Below are positions 1-12,767 of a DNA stretch of 64,000 nt, piece by piece. Location: positions 48,630,057 to 48,694,056 of the forward strand of contig CP141137.1 in the NCBI GenBank assembly GCA_035236585.1, read 5' to 3'. The translations under genes and the position numbers were made by a program. The notes under the pieces were generated by a model. The model made no database searches, was not told where the DNA came from, and saw nothing but the letters and a program-made list of their open reading frames with translations. The stretch comes from Warburgia ugandensis (Eukaryota > Streptophyta > Magnoliopsida > Canellales > Canellaceae). Every line of letters starts with the position of its first letter. Position 1 is the first letter of the stretch.

Positions 1-120
1 AATTAAAATCTAACTGTTGTCCTTTCCATATTTTGAGCATCAATTTTTTTATTATGAATTGGGACACAGTGATAAGATATTTGATAAAGTAATTTAAATT
101 TGATCTTAGATCTTCCAATC

Positions 121-712
121 TAGGGCTGTCAATGGATTCGAAATATCCAAAAATCAGATCAGGCCGAACTTGAAATTTTAGGTATATAGATATCAAATCA
201 CATCCGATGGATGTTTTTCACATGTCTATCTTAAATATCCAAAAAAAATTGGTTAGGATATGGTTTTAAGCTTGGATATCTGAGCCGAAAAATATTTCAA
301 AATTTTTGTATATATTTCATAGCCAAACTAAAGTATCCACTCATTATATGTTGAATTTTTTTAAAGTTGGGCAAAGAAAAAGGATAATTTATTTATTTAA
401 ATCTTTTTCTTTTTCTTTAATATGTTATTCTATTTTCTTCTGATTCAAGTCTCTCTTTTAGAAAATCAAACCTTTTTTCACATCCCTCATTCCTTTTCCA
501 TATTTTAGTTTCTTTACTTCTTTCTTTTTGTACTTACAATATGATAATATTAATTTATGTCTCAAGATTCTTAATAGTTAATAGTTAAAAATTTTATTTT
601 TTTAGACATTCGAAGGTTTTGGATATTGAGAATAAAGTCAGAACCGAACCTGAAATCATGAAAAAAATTTGTATGATAAAATCCGACCAAAACCAACCAA
701 TTGACAACCCTA
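121..712. mobile_element. hAT-like non-autonomous element (MITE-type)
   Basis: The segment starts TAGGGCTGTCAAT and ends ATTGACAACCCTA, an inverted pair matching at about 12 of 13 positions. The flanking octamers TTCCAATC and TTCAAATG agree at 6 of 8 bases, which fits a decayed 8-bp target duplication. The interior is rich in GGATAT/CCGAAC-type words on both strands and has no coding capacity. Short plant elements beginning TAGGG.TGTCAA and rich in such words are usually hAT-derived. The class is inferred from termini and interior style; no transposase is present. Confidence 0.55.
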
Positions 713-2218
713 TTCAAATGACCCCAGATGATGGTCAGACAGAGGGAACCCACTGCCTGTCCATTTTCTCTCAACATTTGAATAGAGAGGCCTTTGCAGT
801 TTCAGATTCTGCAATCTGTAAAAACTACAGTCCACGTCTCCATTTAGGGTTTCATGGTGATTTATAAGTAAAGTTCACCATTTTGAATTATCTGGACCAT
901 TCATCTTACCCATCTTGTGTTCCAACGGTCACGCACCTTCGATGATCCTGCCATTAGTTTTTACCCCTCAACTTTATTACGGCCCATTTTAGAACTCAAA
1001 ATTGCACAGAACGGTCAACTTTACGACTGTCCATATTAGAATTCAATATAATAGAGGATCATCCACAACATATAATATTAAAGGAAGGCTATATATGACA
1101 AAAATAAAGAGGAACCTTGGCACAATGTATTACTGTCGATGTATAATCTGAAGGTTATGAATTTGAGGCGTGAAAACAACCTCTTGTTAAAATGCAAAGT
1201 AAGACTACATAATATAGACTCTGTGTCCCACCTTCCCCACTGCCCTTTTTAGCTCATCTATGGCAAAACCATGAGATGGACCTTTTGATAGATGGACCGT
1301 TCCAAAGATCCCAAATCACTCAAGGGTGTATCATTAGTCAAAAATCTTAATGTACTTCTTTTCTGTTTTCCTGAGCGGTGACTGCATCCGAATCCACAAA
1401 CTTCTTGGCTTTGAGACACTGCACAAAATAATCTACAACAATAGCCTTAAAATTTAGTCTAAGAGTGAAAAATCATGCCAGAGAGATGGCATTGGGGGAC
1501 AGTAGAATCTAGCCCAGGTAGATGCTACCTTTTCCTTGGGGCAGGACAGGTATGGTCTTTGAAGGATCTGAGCTATTCATCTTGCTGGGCCTCCCCACCA
1601 AAACTCAAGCACGTTGCATGATCTTAAAGCCTATGTTTACATGGATTTGAAAAACAGAAATATCGATTGTTAAAACAGGAAGTAACTAAAATCATTCGAT
1701 TGGCATTTTTTTCAGATTTGAACTTTTAAGCGTGTCCTTGAATGCCATTTCTCAGTGGAGCAGAACAACTTAAGGGCTGAAAGAACATGATCAATTGGCC
1801 TTTTTATGCGATGCATTTCACCTCTGCAGTTGCGAATGGTAACTTATTCAGCTACTACTACACAAGACAAACCACGAAAGGTGGTCTCTTGAGAAAATCT
1901 GAAGATCATTTTGTCTGTAAAAGAACAGTAACTATTATATGATATTATAACATTAGGAAAAATACCCCAAACAATAACTGACCGGAGAGGCGACAAAATA
2001 GCACTCTTCACTGAGTCGGTTCAACAAAATCCAAATCACCAGCAATTGAAGAAAAGAAAACAACTCCCCATGGCCTCAATCACCAGATTTCCAAAGTCGT
2101 ATTAAACATGGCAGAAGACTTAATAAATTTGGACAATAAAACAGAAAATTCTAGGAGTCGCCCTTCTAACAAGGACACAAAATGATCTAAGTTCTTTCTA
2201 GGAAAAAGAAACCAGCCT
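713..2218. other. Intergenic / probable 3' UTR of eIF2B delta
   Basis: Apart from the decayed SINE no coding similarity is visible. Since eIF2B delta reads leftwards and stops at 2219, the bases just below 2219 are its 3' UTR. The poly(A) site could not be fixed from sequence alone. Confidence 0.5.
1150..1247 (+). mobile_element. Highly diverged Au SINE remnant
   Basis: The order of words (a degenerate B-box-like GAATTTGAGGCG, then AACCTCTTG, AATGCAAAGTAAG, and a GTCCCACCTTCC block) follows the Au SINE seen better preserved at 5881, 14989 and 51947. Many positions have changed, no target duplication is evident and the first third of the element is missing. It lies about 1 kb beyond the 3' end of the eIF2B delta gene. 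Confidence 0.45.
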
Positions 2219-5200
2219 CTATATCCACAAATGTTCTCTACGATATTCACGCACAATGACAGGCACGCTCGTTGGCGGAACCTGCAAAGAATGAAAAGAT
2301 AATTCAATATGCAAATCTCCTTCTTCACAAGAACATTAAACATAAAAAGAAAATGAAAGAAGGTAACGAACAAGAACAGAAGCCCAAGAATTTGATTGTT
2401 GTATCTTCAAAGAATCTGTTGTCACTACTTTGGAACAAATATCAATCCAAGAAACTAGTTGGCTGATATATTTTTCACAAGAAAAGTCATGCCATATCAT
2501 ATCCCATGTTTATCCACCAGAAAGCAAAACGGACTTGCAACTCATGAGTAAGTGCACCAGAAGGAGATTCTACCTTTCATTGTCCAGATGTATGAAAGAA
2601 TATACACGCACAGAGAGAGGGAGGGAGCGGCCAGGAGAGAGAGATTTCTTTGTCATTTGGAAATATGCGGAAAACTGTCTTTCTATCATATATAAACTAA
2701 TAGCATATTCACATCAATTGACAATCTGATGTCCAGGAAAAAATGACATCCGTAACAGGGGAAAAACAGAATCAGTTGAAAGCCTTTGTATTCATTTCCA
2801 TGAACAGCAATTCAATAACCATATCAAGTACATTATTATTAATCTCATTGGTTTTGGATGACTATTGACCAGATACAAGCTAATAAACGTACGGGTTCTG
2901 CCAAGTACTAAAGGTTTTCTAACTTCGTTACAGCATCATTAAGTGGAGAAATTCTTTTGGAGTAATCAGAATGGGTAAGTTCTAAGCCCCAGAACTGGCA
3001 AGTTCCCAAACTCTACACCCCCCTAAGACAAGGGGCATACAATTCACAGAGACATAAATAAAAAACTAGCTCTCTATCCCACCAGCAAAACAACCATTCT
3101 GGTGCAGGCAACTCTTAAAGGAACTAGATAAAACATGTGTTTTGAGTTCTTAAGCAATAATCTCCCACACAAAAAGCAAAGCTAGTTTAAATAATAATAA
3201 AAATTTATTCCATAAATTCTGGAAAAAAAAAAGGAGTTTGGCATAACTAACGCCAAACTTAACCACAAAGAAACAGAGTTGTCTAAGTAAATGAAGAAAG
3301 GAATTGTCAATGACGACTCTGTTATAGAATCTAAAAGAACTTAGCTTTCACAAAAGCTAAGAGATAATTTGAAGCCATTGAGAAAGTAGGAAAGAAGTAA
3401 CAAGGCACTGAAGAACTGGAGTTGGAGTGAAATGAAGCCACAGTTCAAGTAGTAATGCAGAGGCTATGGATGAGCAACAGTAGCACAGAGGTGGTAAAAG
3501 GAATCCCACTAGTTGCCGGGTGATCATTAAAGAAAAGCACAGGTGATGACATCAAACACATTAAGGGATACTGTCGTTTTAACAAGAAGGTGAGGTCTAT
3601 ATCTCCAGAACAAAGATTGTCCAACATAGATAATCAATGTGTTAACCTCTGGTTTTCTGTCAACAGTATTTGTTTATGCTCAGGCAAGCTAGTTTGATAT
3701 CATAAAATAAGTAAACGAACCAACAGTCAAAAGTTTTTCCAGCCAAAAAAGTCACGGGTAAAAGCTGTAAAAGTTCACCAATTAAGGAAACAAGCAGAAA
3801 CATGGTACAGAAGCCAAAAGGTCAATCCAGAAGCTGGAAACTTGAAGGCTTAATATGACTTACCATTCCATAATCCGTGACAATCATTGATATATAATCT
3901 GATGGAGTTGCATCGTAACTGTTACATCACCAATTTATAATAAGAGCTTGCCCAACATCAGAAACAAAGTGAAAGTTTATCCCTATTTCTGAAATATGAT
4001 TACTCACATAAGATTCAGAAGCTGTAAATTTTCATTGCCAGCCCAATTATCAAGATGGTTCAATTCCTTTCTACCAGGGACCTTTGAGATGGCATCTGGA
4101 TCACCTGCAAAATCAATGTGGTAATGTCCATGCATAAGCATGCCAGATGAATATCCGCAATATGAATGAAAAATAAGATTTCTTTCACAACAAGACTGTT
4201 CCATCATTGCCCATACCGAGTTCATTAGAGCATATAGAATCTAGCTGCACCCTTTCATGAAACTTATATGCTTCACAGCATATTATGACAGGAACATGGA
4301 ATGCATGAGCAACCATAGCGATGCAAGCAGTCCCAACTCTTGAGTAAACTGTTCCATTAGATAACACAGAAGAAGCTCCAAGAAAAACTCGTGTCACTTC
4401 ATGCATGATGTAGGAAATAGCATTGACATGAGTATACGTACAACTGATGCCCTTGGCAACCAACCTACGAAGCAATGCTTGACCTTCAAGCTTTGGATGG
4501 GAGTCTACTATGACCACTCTAAACTGTTTTCCGAGCTCGTGAGCATATAATAATATCATTTCGACAACACATGAGGAGCCATACGTGAGTAATACATCCC
4601 CATCTCTGATCTTTGTCACTGCATGTCTGACAATCACTTTATCTGCAATTACTATCTTCTCATTTATAAAACGGTCAATATCTGATTGAAGAGTGGCTTT
4701 TGCTTCAGATTCCGTCAGCGTCAAAGGCAATTTGGCAATTCTATTCTTCAAAAACCTAATTGCATTTCCCATGCTTATTGAAAGGGGCCTACACTCAATC
4801 AAAAATGAAACATAACAACCAATTTTTGCAGTTAAATCCCGAATAAGAGTTTTTTCTGGTGGAGTGGAGTAATCCTTGATGGCCTCTTGAAATGCTAGAA
4901 GCATTGCAACACAACGAGCATTACCTCCAGAAATATCTCCTGCTAAATACTGTAGTCCAACCTGAGTCATTGATACAGAAGAGACAAGACAATATCACTT
5001 GATATGCTCTTTAGCTTAGTCAAAGTGAAACAATATTCTAAATCAGAACAAATGCAGAAAACAGCGGGAACCCAAAAAAACAGAATGAAGAATTATAACA
5101 GGGTATGCTTGCTTTTATGCCCACATAAAGCTCAACTTTCTGAGACACATTTAGTTGAACAAGCAAGTAAATACCTTGTATATGGCAGGATGCATTGGAT

Positions 5201-8200
5201 CAAGCTGGAAGAACTTTGACTCCAGATCAGGAAGCTGTGTCCCATGCACATACTGAGGCAAATGTCTAAACAATTCAACTCTGTTTCTAGCTTCAGTTTG
5301 CTTAACTACTGCACGTCTTTTAGCTTTTTCAACCCGTTGCTTATCATCAAATTGCATGCGAGGATGAGGAACATCTTTTTTTCTGTCCTTCTCTGGTAGG
5401 CGATCAACTCCTTTCTTCTCAGAAGCAGCAGGAGATGGTGCAACTGCAGGACCGTCCTTTTTTTGTGATGGAGGCTTTGCAGCTTTAGGCTGTTTTGCAT
5501 TTGCAGGTGCTGCTCCTCCGGAAGGTGCTGACGGCTTGCTTCCTTTAACAACAACAACCCATCACGCAGGAAGAGCAGACATAATGGTGAGGTGACATAT
5601 TTTGCTATTTGCCAGAAGAAGAAGAAGAAGCTAGTTGATGGAAATAAAAGCATAGACAAATACTGGGTGGAGCCATGCACATTTGACCACTCCAAAGTCA
5701 CACATGATATATGGGGGACAAAAATGTCTCTATCAAATGATATGAACATAGGTTGGATATGAGGTTTCCACAGTTCAGGTCAGGGAGTATCAAATAAGTA
5801 ATAATGCAATTAGTTCCATCCTCCAAATCAATGAGAAATAAAGACCAACACTTAATGATGAATGAAAGGACTATATAGCTGGGGGGGGGGGGGGGCCAGC
5901 CCCGGTGCACGAAGCTCCCGCCTATGCAGGGGCCTAAAGTAGGCAGCCTTACCTTGCATTTTTGCAAGAGGCTGATTGCACGCCTTGAACCCGTGACCTC
6001 AAGGTCACATGACGACAACTTTTACCATTGCGCCAAGGCGCCCCTTCTGAAAGGACTATATAGCTATTTCCAGAAATTGGAAGACTATAGCTATGGATGT
6101 AAAGAGTGGGACAGGAAGCTCCTCGGAACAGTAGCATAGATAACAATGAGATTTTGGACCTAACCTCCATTATACCATGTTCCATGTCGTCCTTTCCAAC
6201 TCGGACGATGTGTCACCATTTCACTTACTGTTAGAACAGAAAAAACAAAAGAATGGAACCCAGATGCAGCTACCTAGAAACAATTTGTTATTTCTGGGGT
6301 ATTAAGATTCATATTGCCTCTCATTCTCCTGCTTTTATAATGAGAGTATCCAGCATATTAGGAAGGGACCTATAACATATATCAGGTTCCAGTATTAGCT
6401 TGATATCTTGAATTGTAGTAAAGGAAATACCTATAATGTATATCAGGTTCGTCCTTTATCCATCCAATGGTGCAGCAGTAACAAAGATAGGGTTTCAAAC
6501 AAGTGATCCAATGTATAGCAAAGCTTTTACTTATGATGGTATACGTATTTATTTCATGACATCACATGTTAGTAGTGGTAATAAGCTTGAGCTCATCCAA
6601 TGCGTTTTCATGAAAACAGGACTGGAAGGCTGCAAAAATTTCTTTGACGGGATGAGGTAAGAACATTATCTTCAGAGGTAAAGAGGAATGCAGTGAAGAT
6701 ATTATTGTAGAGGTCTTGGAAGAGTACGAATCTCCCAGGAGAAATGATACAGAGCATATACAGAGAAATGAGAAGGTTAGAGAAGCAATGAGTGGTAAGG
6801 AGTCAAGGGGCACCACATGTCCCCAGACCACGTTTGCTTTGGGAAAAAAATAAAGTAGTGCAGGACAGTAATAATAATAAAGAATGAATTAACATGACTT
6901 TTTAAGAAATTACCTACATTCTTAATTCATGACAACAATATATAAATTTGAAGGCATTGAAGCTCCTAAGAAAAGTTCAATGTCTAGACTTCAAATAATC
7001 CCAGACAATACCTCCTTGGATCATCACCATACAGGTTATAACTAAATCTAGTGGAACCAACTTTGACATAATGACAATACCATCTCACTACAGCCATCTG
7101 AAGTAACACACTAAGAGTGAGCACTAGCCAATGTAAAACATTAACACAGGCAAAACTAATATTTCATCATTCACATATATTCGACAATCCCCATGAGTGG
7201 ATCCCTTCAAACATACACCGCCAGAAAAGCCTAAGCACCACGTACATCTGATAGAGTTTTATAATGGAAGTCTTGTTGTGTTATCACCATTTGGTTATTG
7301 GACTTATCTTTGGGTAACACGTCAATCACCATGTACGTGTATGAATTGAAGAACGAATTGTATTTTATAAAATGCTAATGTCTTGTAAGGTTACATTCCT
7401 ATCTTAATGCCAGGTCCAACACAATGGCTGAGAACAAGATGACAGAAGTACCAATCTCCTATGCATGAATGCTTCAAGTACAATCATTCTTCTTAGAACT
7501 CACAACAGACACAAAAAAATAATCATGGATAATTGCGTATGACAAGATATCAATGCAGCTCTCCAAAGATATTGAACTTCTAATTTTTTAACATAAATAC
7601 TGGAAAGAGAAGTGGAAACATTGACACCAATAACAAAAGAAAGAAGTCTGATATTCAATTGTTCGGGTCCAGAATGCAGTCAAAGTAGAAGATGTGTCAT
7701 ACAAAGGATGGAATACTTCCGAAAAGCCAAATGATTTTTACAATGACCAAATACCAACCCACCCCAACAGATAAAACCACATACCCGTGCATAATTGTGG
7801 TTACATCAACACACTGATGCAGCTCCTTCTGGACTCACAATTTTTGAACATACATATTGGAAACAAAAGGAGAAACATTTACCACCAACCAAAAAAGGAA
7901 GCAACTAGTTACATGCATGTTGAGTGTCCATACACTGCCAGAAGTAGAGATGATGTGTCAACAACCAATGGTAAACTTCTAAACAAGTCAAATAATTTTA
8001 CAATGAAAAGATAACCAACTCAAGAAGATACAGTATAACTTGATGAACCTAGGAAGATAACATCCTCTTTCCTACAGGAAGAGTAAAATACTAGATGCTA
8101 AATTATGTCACTAGATCCTCTATGTTAAAGTAAATAAGGCACCATAAGCAGCATTAAATTTTAAAACAATTAGATGCAAAAGAAGAGAAGAAGATTACCT

Positions 8201-11200
8201 GTACTTTTCGCTGCAGCCTTAGCAGCTCGTTGAGCCTCTTGAAGGGCACGTCTTTCAGCCTTTGAAGTTTTTTCTTTCAATGGCTTTGAATTCACAAACT
8301 GTTCGTTTTGCCCTTCAGACGGCCCTCTCCCACTCTTTTCTGCAAGACGTAATATCATAAGAACTAAAGTCTACAATTTGATAGCCCTATGAGAACAGTA
8401 AAATTCAAAAAAATAGCGATATAACATGCAAAATGACTGTGCTATCATATCTATACTAATGTAAAGAAAAGACCCCTTATAGGATAAAAGACGGATTTAA
8501 CACAACGAGAAAGTATGTCAGGATAAATGAAAAGTGGAGTGGCATATTGGTAATGTTGAAAAACAGAAGGTATGTGAAAAAAAAAGCTTAAAATATCAGA
8601 AAATAACTATTATTGGCGGTAGGCATTAAAGCTAACAAAATAAGCCAGTAAAAAGGTTTCCTATTAACTTCTACCTTAAAATAACAACACCCCCCCCCCC
8701 CCCCCTCTTCCTTCTCTCTCCAACTCACACAAGCACATGCTGGTTACTAGTGCTAGCTTAATTACTTTCACTCTAGGGTAAGATTTAGGTCAAAGAATTC
8801 AAAAGTCACTCACGAATCTGTTCTGAGAGAAATCTCTATGCTCAACGATCCAGATTTGAAATGCACCTAATAAGTCTTTTCATACAATAACCAATTTGCT
8901 AACCTATGTCTATTGTAAAATTGATGCAAATGGAAGGCTCCTCCAACCCAAAATAATTGTGCTAGTGCAAAAGAAAGAAAATGACACACTTTTGACTTTG
9001 TGGTGAATTTGGAAAAGCAAAAAGCATTACAATCCAAGACTATGTATCATCCAGCCCGAGTAAAGAAAGAATTAATCCACTGACAGGCAGTCACCAGTAC
9101 AGGCGATAAATTTGCTTGCAGTGTAGGGAAGAACAACCAGATTTCAAAGGATTGATGGACACAAACGGTACCATTTACCATTCAAGGCACTCACCAGGAA
9201 TGTCATCTCATACTAGAGTATTGAGAATTAAATGATGATAGTACATGGAACTTTGACCATATGAAGCACATCAAATATTACTCCTAAGCCCCGGTAACAA
9301 TGTTAGATGATTTAGACTCTTCCTATGTAGGCTTCACCTTATAGATGCTGAAGTGTGAAAATTTTAATCATTCATTTGGAAGCTGCTAAAGTTATGTGCT
9401 CCTAACATTCAATATGCATACTTATTTGGATGTCATCAGTGGCTCTACCAAATGAATAGGTTGAATCATATGGGCGTCATGTGGACGGACTTCAATCAAG
9501 CTTCCCCCTCACTTTTCATAACAACACTTCTCGCAATCATAGTTGTCATTTGTCAATACCAGAACTGTAAAGTATGCAAGTATTCGCAGTTTTGGTCCAC
9601 AAACCAGTACAAAAGATGGGCAATAAGATCCTAGAAAAATACCAGTCATCACTGCCATCACAGGTTGTGTTGGTTGTACTAGCCGGTACTTGCATTTTAT
9701 TTCAGTATTGACGAGGATACTGTTCGTTTGATTTTTTTTTTATCAGTTTTCCCAAATCACTCAACCAATCATGTTTTAACATTAAATCAAGGGGCAAAGT
9801 AGTCAACAGACTCAATAAGCTGCCCTGGTCAATTGGGTTGGATTATTTGCTGAAAGTACCACTGTTTCCCCCTTTTTCTCCTAAATGAAACCCTAAAAAC
9901 TCAGAGGAATGTGGAGACGACCCAGAAATCCAAAAAATTGTGATTGGGGTTGGGGGGAGCAAGCTGAAAGGTATGTAACTCATACAAAAAACAACCCAGA
10001 TGCTTCAGTTTTCCCACCTGATTTTGTGATTTATTTGGGAGATTCTCAAGGTATTTTGCATCTGCAACTACAATGTCCCCATTCCAGTGAAGAAGACAAC
10101 CCTGAAGCTTTGCGGTCTTCAATTTTTAGCACAACAAAAGCTTGAAGGAGTGTTAATCATGAAAAGATGATACTAAAGCTCTACAACCATGGATTTTTTG
10201 GGGAGATTTTGAAGATTCACTTCTGCAACTGCAGCATCCCTCTTTTAGCAAGGAAGATGATGCTAAAGCTCTACAAACATGGATTTTTTGCCCAAAGAAA
10301 AGGCTGAAAGAAGTGAAATCAATCCAAAACAACCAGATGCTTCAGTTTTTCCCTATTTTTCTCCATTTTAATGAATAATTTTGGACTTCTATCTTTTTGG
10401 AGTTTTAATTATTTGCTCCAGTGGTAGTCAATACTGATCCAGCATCGACCACTCCACGGACATAATACCTGTTTGTGGCCAAGCTTAGTGGGATTGACAA
10501 CGATACTTGTAGTCCTTGTATACATTAATCCAATACTTGCAATTTGTGTGTTGACTATATATACAATGAATGTTGTTGTCATTATACCTGCTCGATAACC
10601 ATACCCAGAACTGAGAGCAGTGAGCAGACCATAACTTACAACCAGAAGGACATTCTGATGTGAGATTAGACTGGTTTCTTGCTTGGAACAAGAGATACTT
10701 GGATAGAGCGCTGCAGCCAAGGTCAGCATTAATATTAAGCATCTTTAGGTTGAAATATGGTAGGATTCAAGATAATTAAGCTTAAATCCTGCAAGCTTCA
10801 GACACCTTTGTTAAAGTGTAGCCAAGAGAGAGAGAGAGAGAGAGAGAAACCCTTAGAATGGGTGAATGTGTGTTGGTGATTTTGCACCTCACACTTAACA
10901 CATACATATACTAAACAAGGATAATTACATGCTCTTAACTGTACAATGTGGAACTAAAAATAAAACAAAACTAAGACTAAGGCTAAGTAAAGCTATACAA
11001 TACTATGCTATATTCAACACTCCCCCTCAAGTTGAAGCATATAAGTCATATGCACCAAGCTTGTTACAAATGTATTTAATTCGAGGTCCTCTGAGAGATT
11101 TCGTGACGATGTCTGCCAGTTGATCATTTGAATTGATGAAGCTAGTAGCAATACATCCCAACAAGATCTTTTCTCTAATAAAATGACAATCCACTTCGAT

Positions 11201-12697
11201 GAGTTTGGTCCTTTCATGGAAAACGGGATTAGATGCAATATGTAAGGCTACTTGATTATCACATATTAGCTTCATACTTTCATCCTCTTCGAATTTCATC
11301 TCCTTGAGTAGTTGTTTCAGCCAAATAAGTTCACATGTTGCCAGAGCCATGGCTTAGTACTCAGCTTCTGCACTTGATCTGGCAACTACATTTTGTTTCT
11401 TGCTTTTCCAAGATACTAAGTTACCTCCATCAAAAACACAATATCCTGAGATAGAATGCCTGTCTGAAGGAGAACCAGCCCAGTCAGCATCTGTGTACCC
11501 AACAATTTGAGTGTGGCTTTTATCTTCATATAACACACCTTGACCTGGTGCTCCTTTAATATATCAAAAAATGTGAACCACAACATCCCAATGACTATCA
11601 CACGGTGATTGTAAGAAGTGATTAACTGCATTTACAGCAAAAGAGATATCTCGTCGAGTAATGGTGAGATGATTCAATTTACCCACAAGTCTCTGATATC
11701 TTACAGAGTCTGCTAGAGGCTCTCCCCCTATGCTGGTACAAGCTTAACATTCGGGTCCATGGGTGTGTCCGCGGGCTTACAATCTAACATATCAATCTTT
11801 TCTAAGATGTCTAAAGCGTATTTTCTTTGTGAAATAGCAATACCTGCATTAGACTAAGCTACCTCAATTCCTAGAAAATACTTTAGTTTTCCCAGGTCTT
11901 TAATCTGAGAGTGATGGAAGAGATGTTGTTTAAGTCTCTGAATGCCATCTTGATCATTGCCTGTGATGACAATTTCATCTACATAAACCACTAGATAGAT
12001 ACATTAACCTTGTGTTGATAGAAAACAGAATGATCTGCTTCACTCTGAAGCATTCCAAATTCCTGAATAACAGAGCCAAATAGTCCAAACCATGCTCGAG
12101 GAGATTATTTTAAACCATATAGAGAACGGCACAATTTGCACACTAAACCAAACTCCCCCTGAACAACAAAGCCAAGCGGTTGCTCCATATAAACTTCCTC
12201 TGCTAGATCACTATGAAGGAAAGCATTTTTAATATCTAGCTGGTAAAGAAGCCAATACCGCATAGCAGCCATGGAGAGGAATAATCGAACAGAGGCAACC
12301 TTCGCAACTGGGGAAAAGGTGTCACCATAGTCAAGACCATAAATCTGAGTATAACTCTTAGCAACTAGGCGGGCTTTAAGTCGATCAACTTATCCATCAA
12401 GACCCATCTTAGTAGTATATATCCAACGGCAACCCACTATAGTTTTACCATGTGGCAAAAGAACTAAGTCCCAAGTACCATTTGTATGCAAAGCAGTCAT
12501 TTCATCTACCATGGTCTATCGTCGCAGGATGTGAAAGAGCCTCACTAGTGCTTTGAGGAGCAGAAGTAGAGGGCAAGGAGGAAACGAATGCATAATAAGG
12601 TAAAGATAATCGATGGTAACTCAAAAAATCATAGATAGGATGAGGATTACGAGTAGATCGATTACCTTTTCGAAGAGCAATGGACAATCTTCCATGT

Positions 12698-12767
<70 letters not shown>

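Larger units (their letters stand above)
5543..8198 (-). other. Intron 2 of eIF2B delta
   Basis: This 2.66-kb intron holds an Au SINE at 5881-6047 and a degenerate direct duplication of about 255 bp in period at 7545-8018. The rest is unique-looking AT-rich sequence. Confidence 0.85.

Noticed and set aside
5306-5749. 147-codon minus-strand frame over eIF2B delta exon 3
   Set aside because: It is a shadow frame. The frame giving [20 protein letters not shown] is the true one and joins the neighbouring exons in phase.
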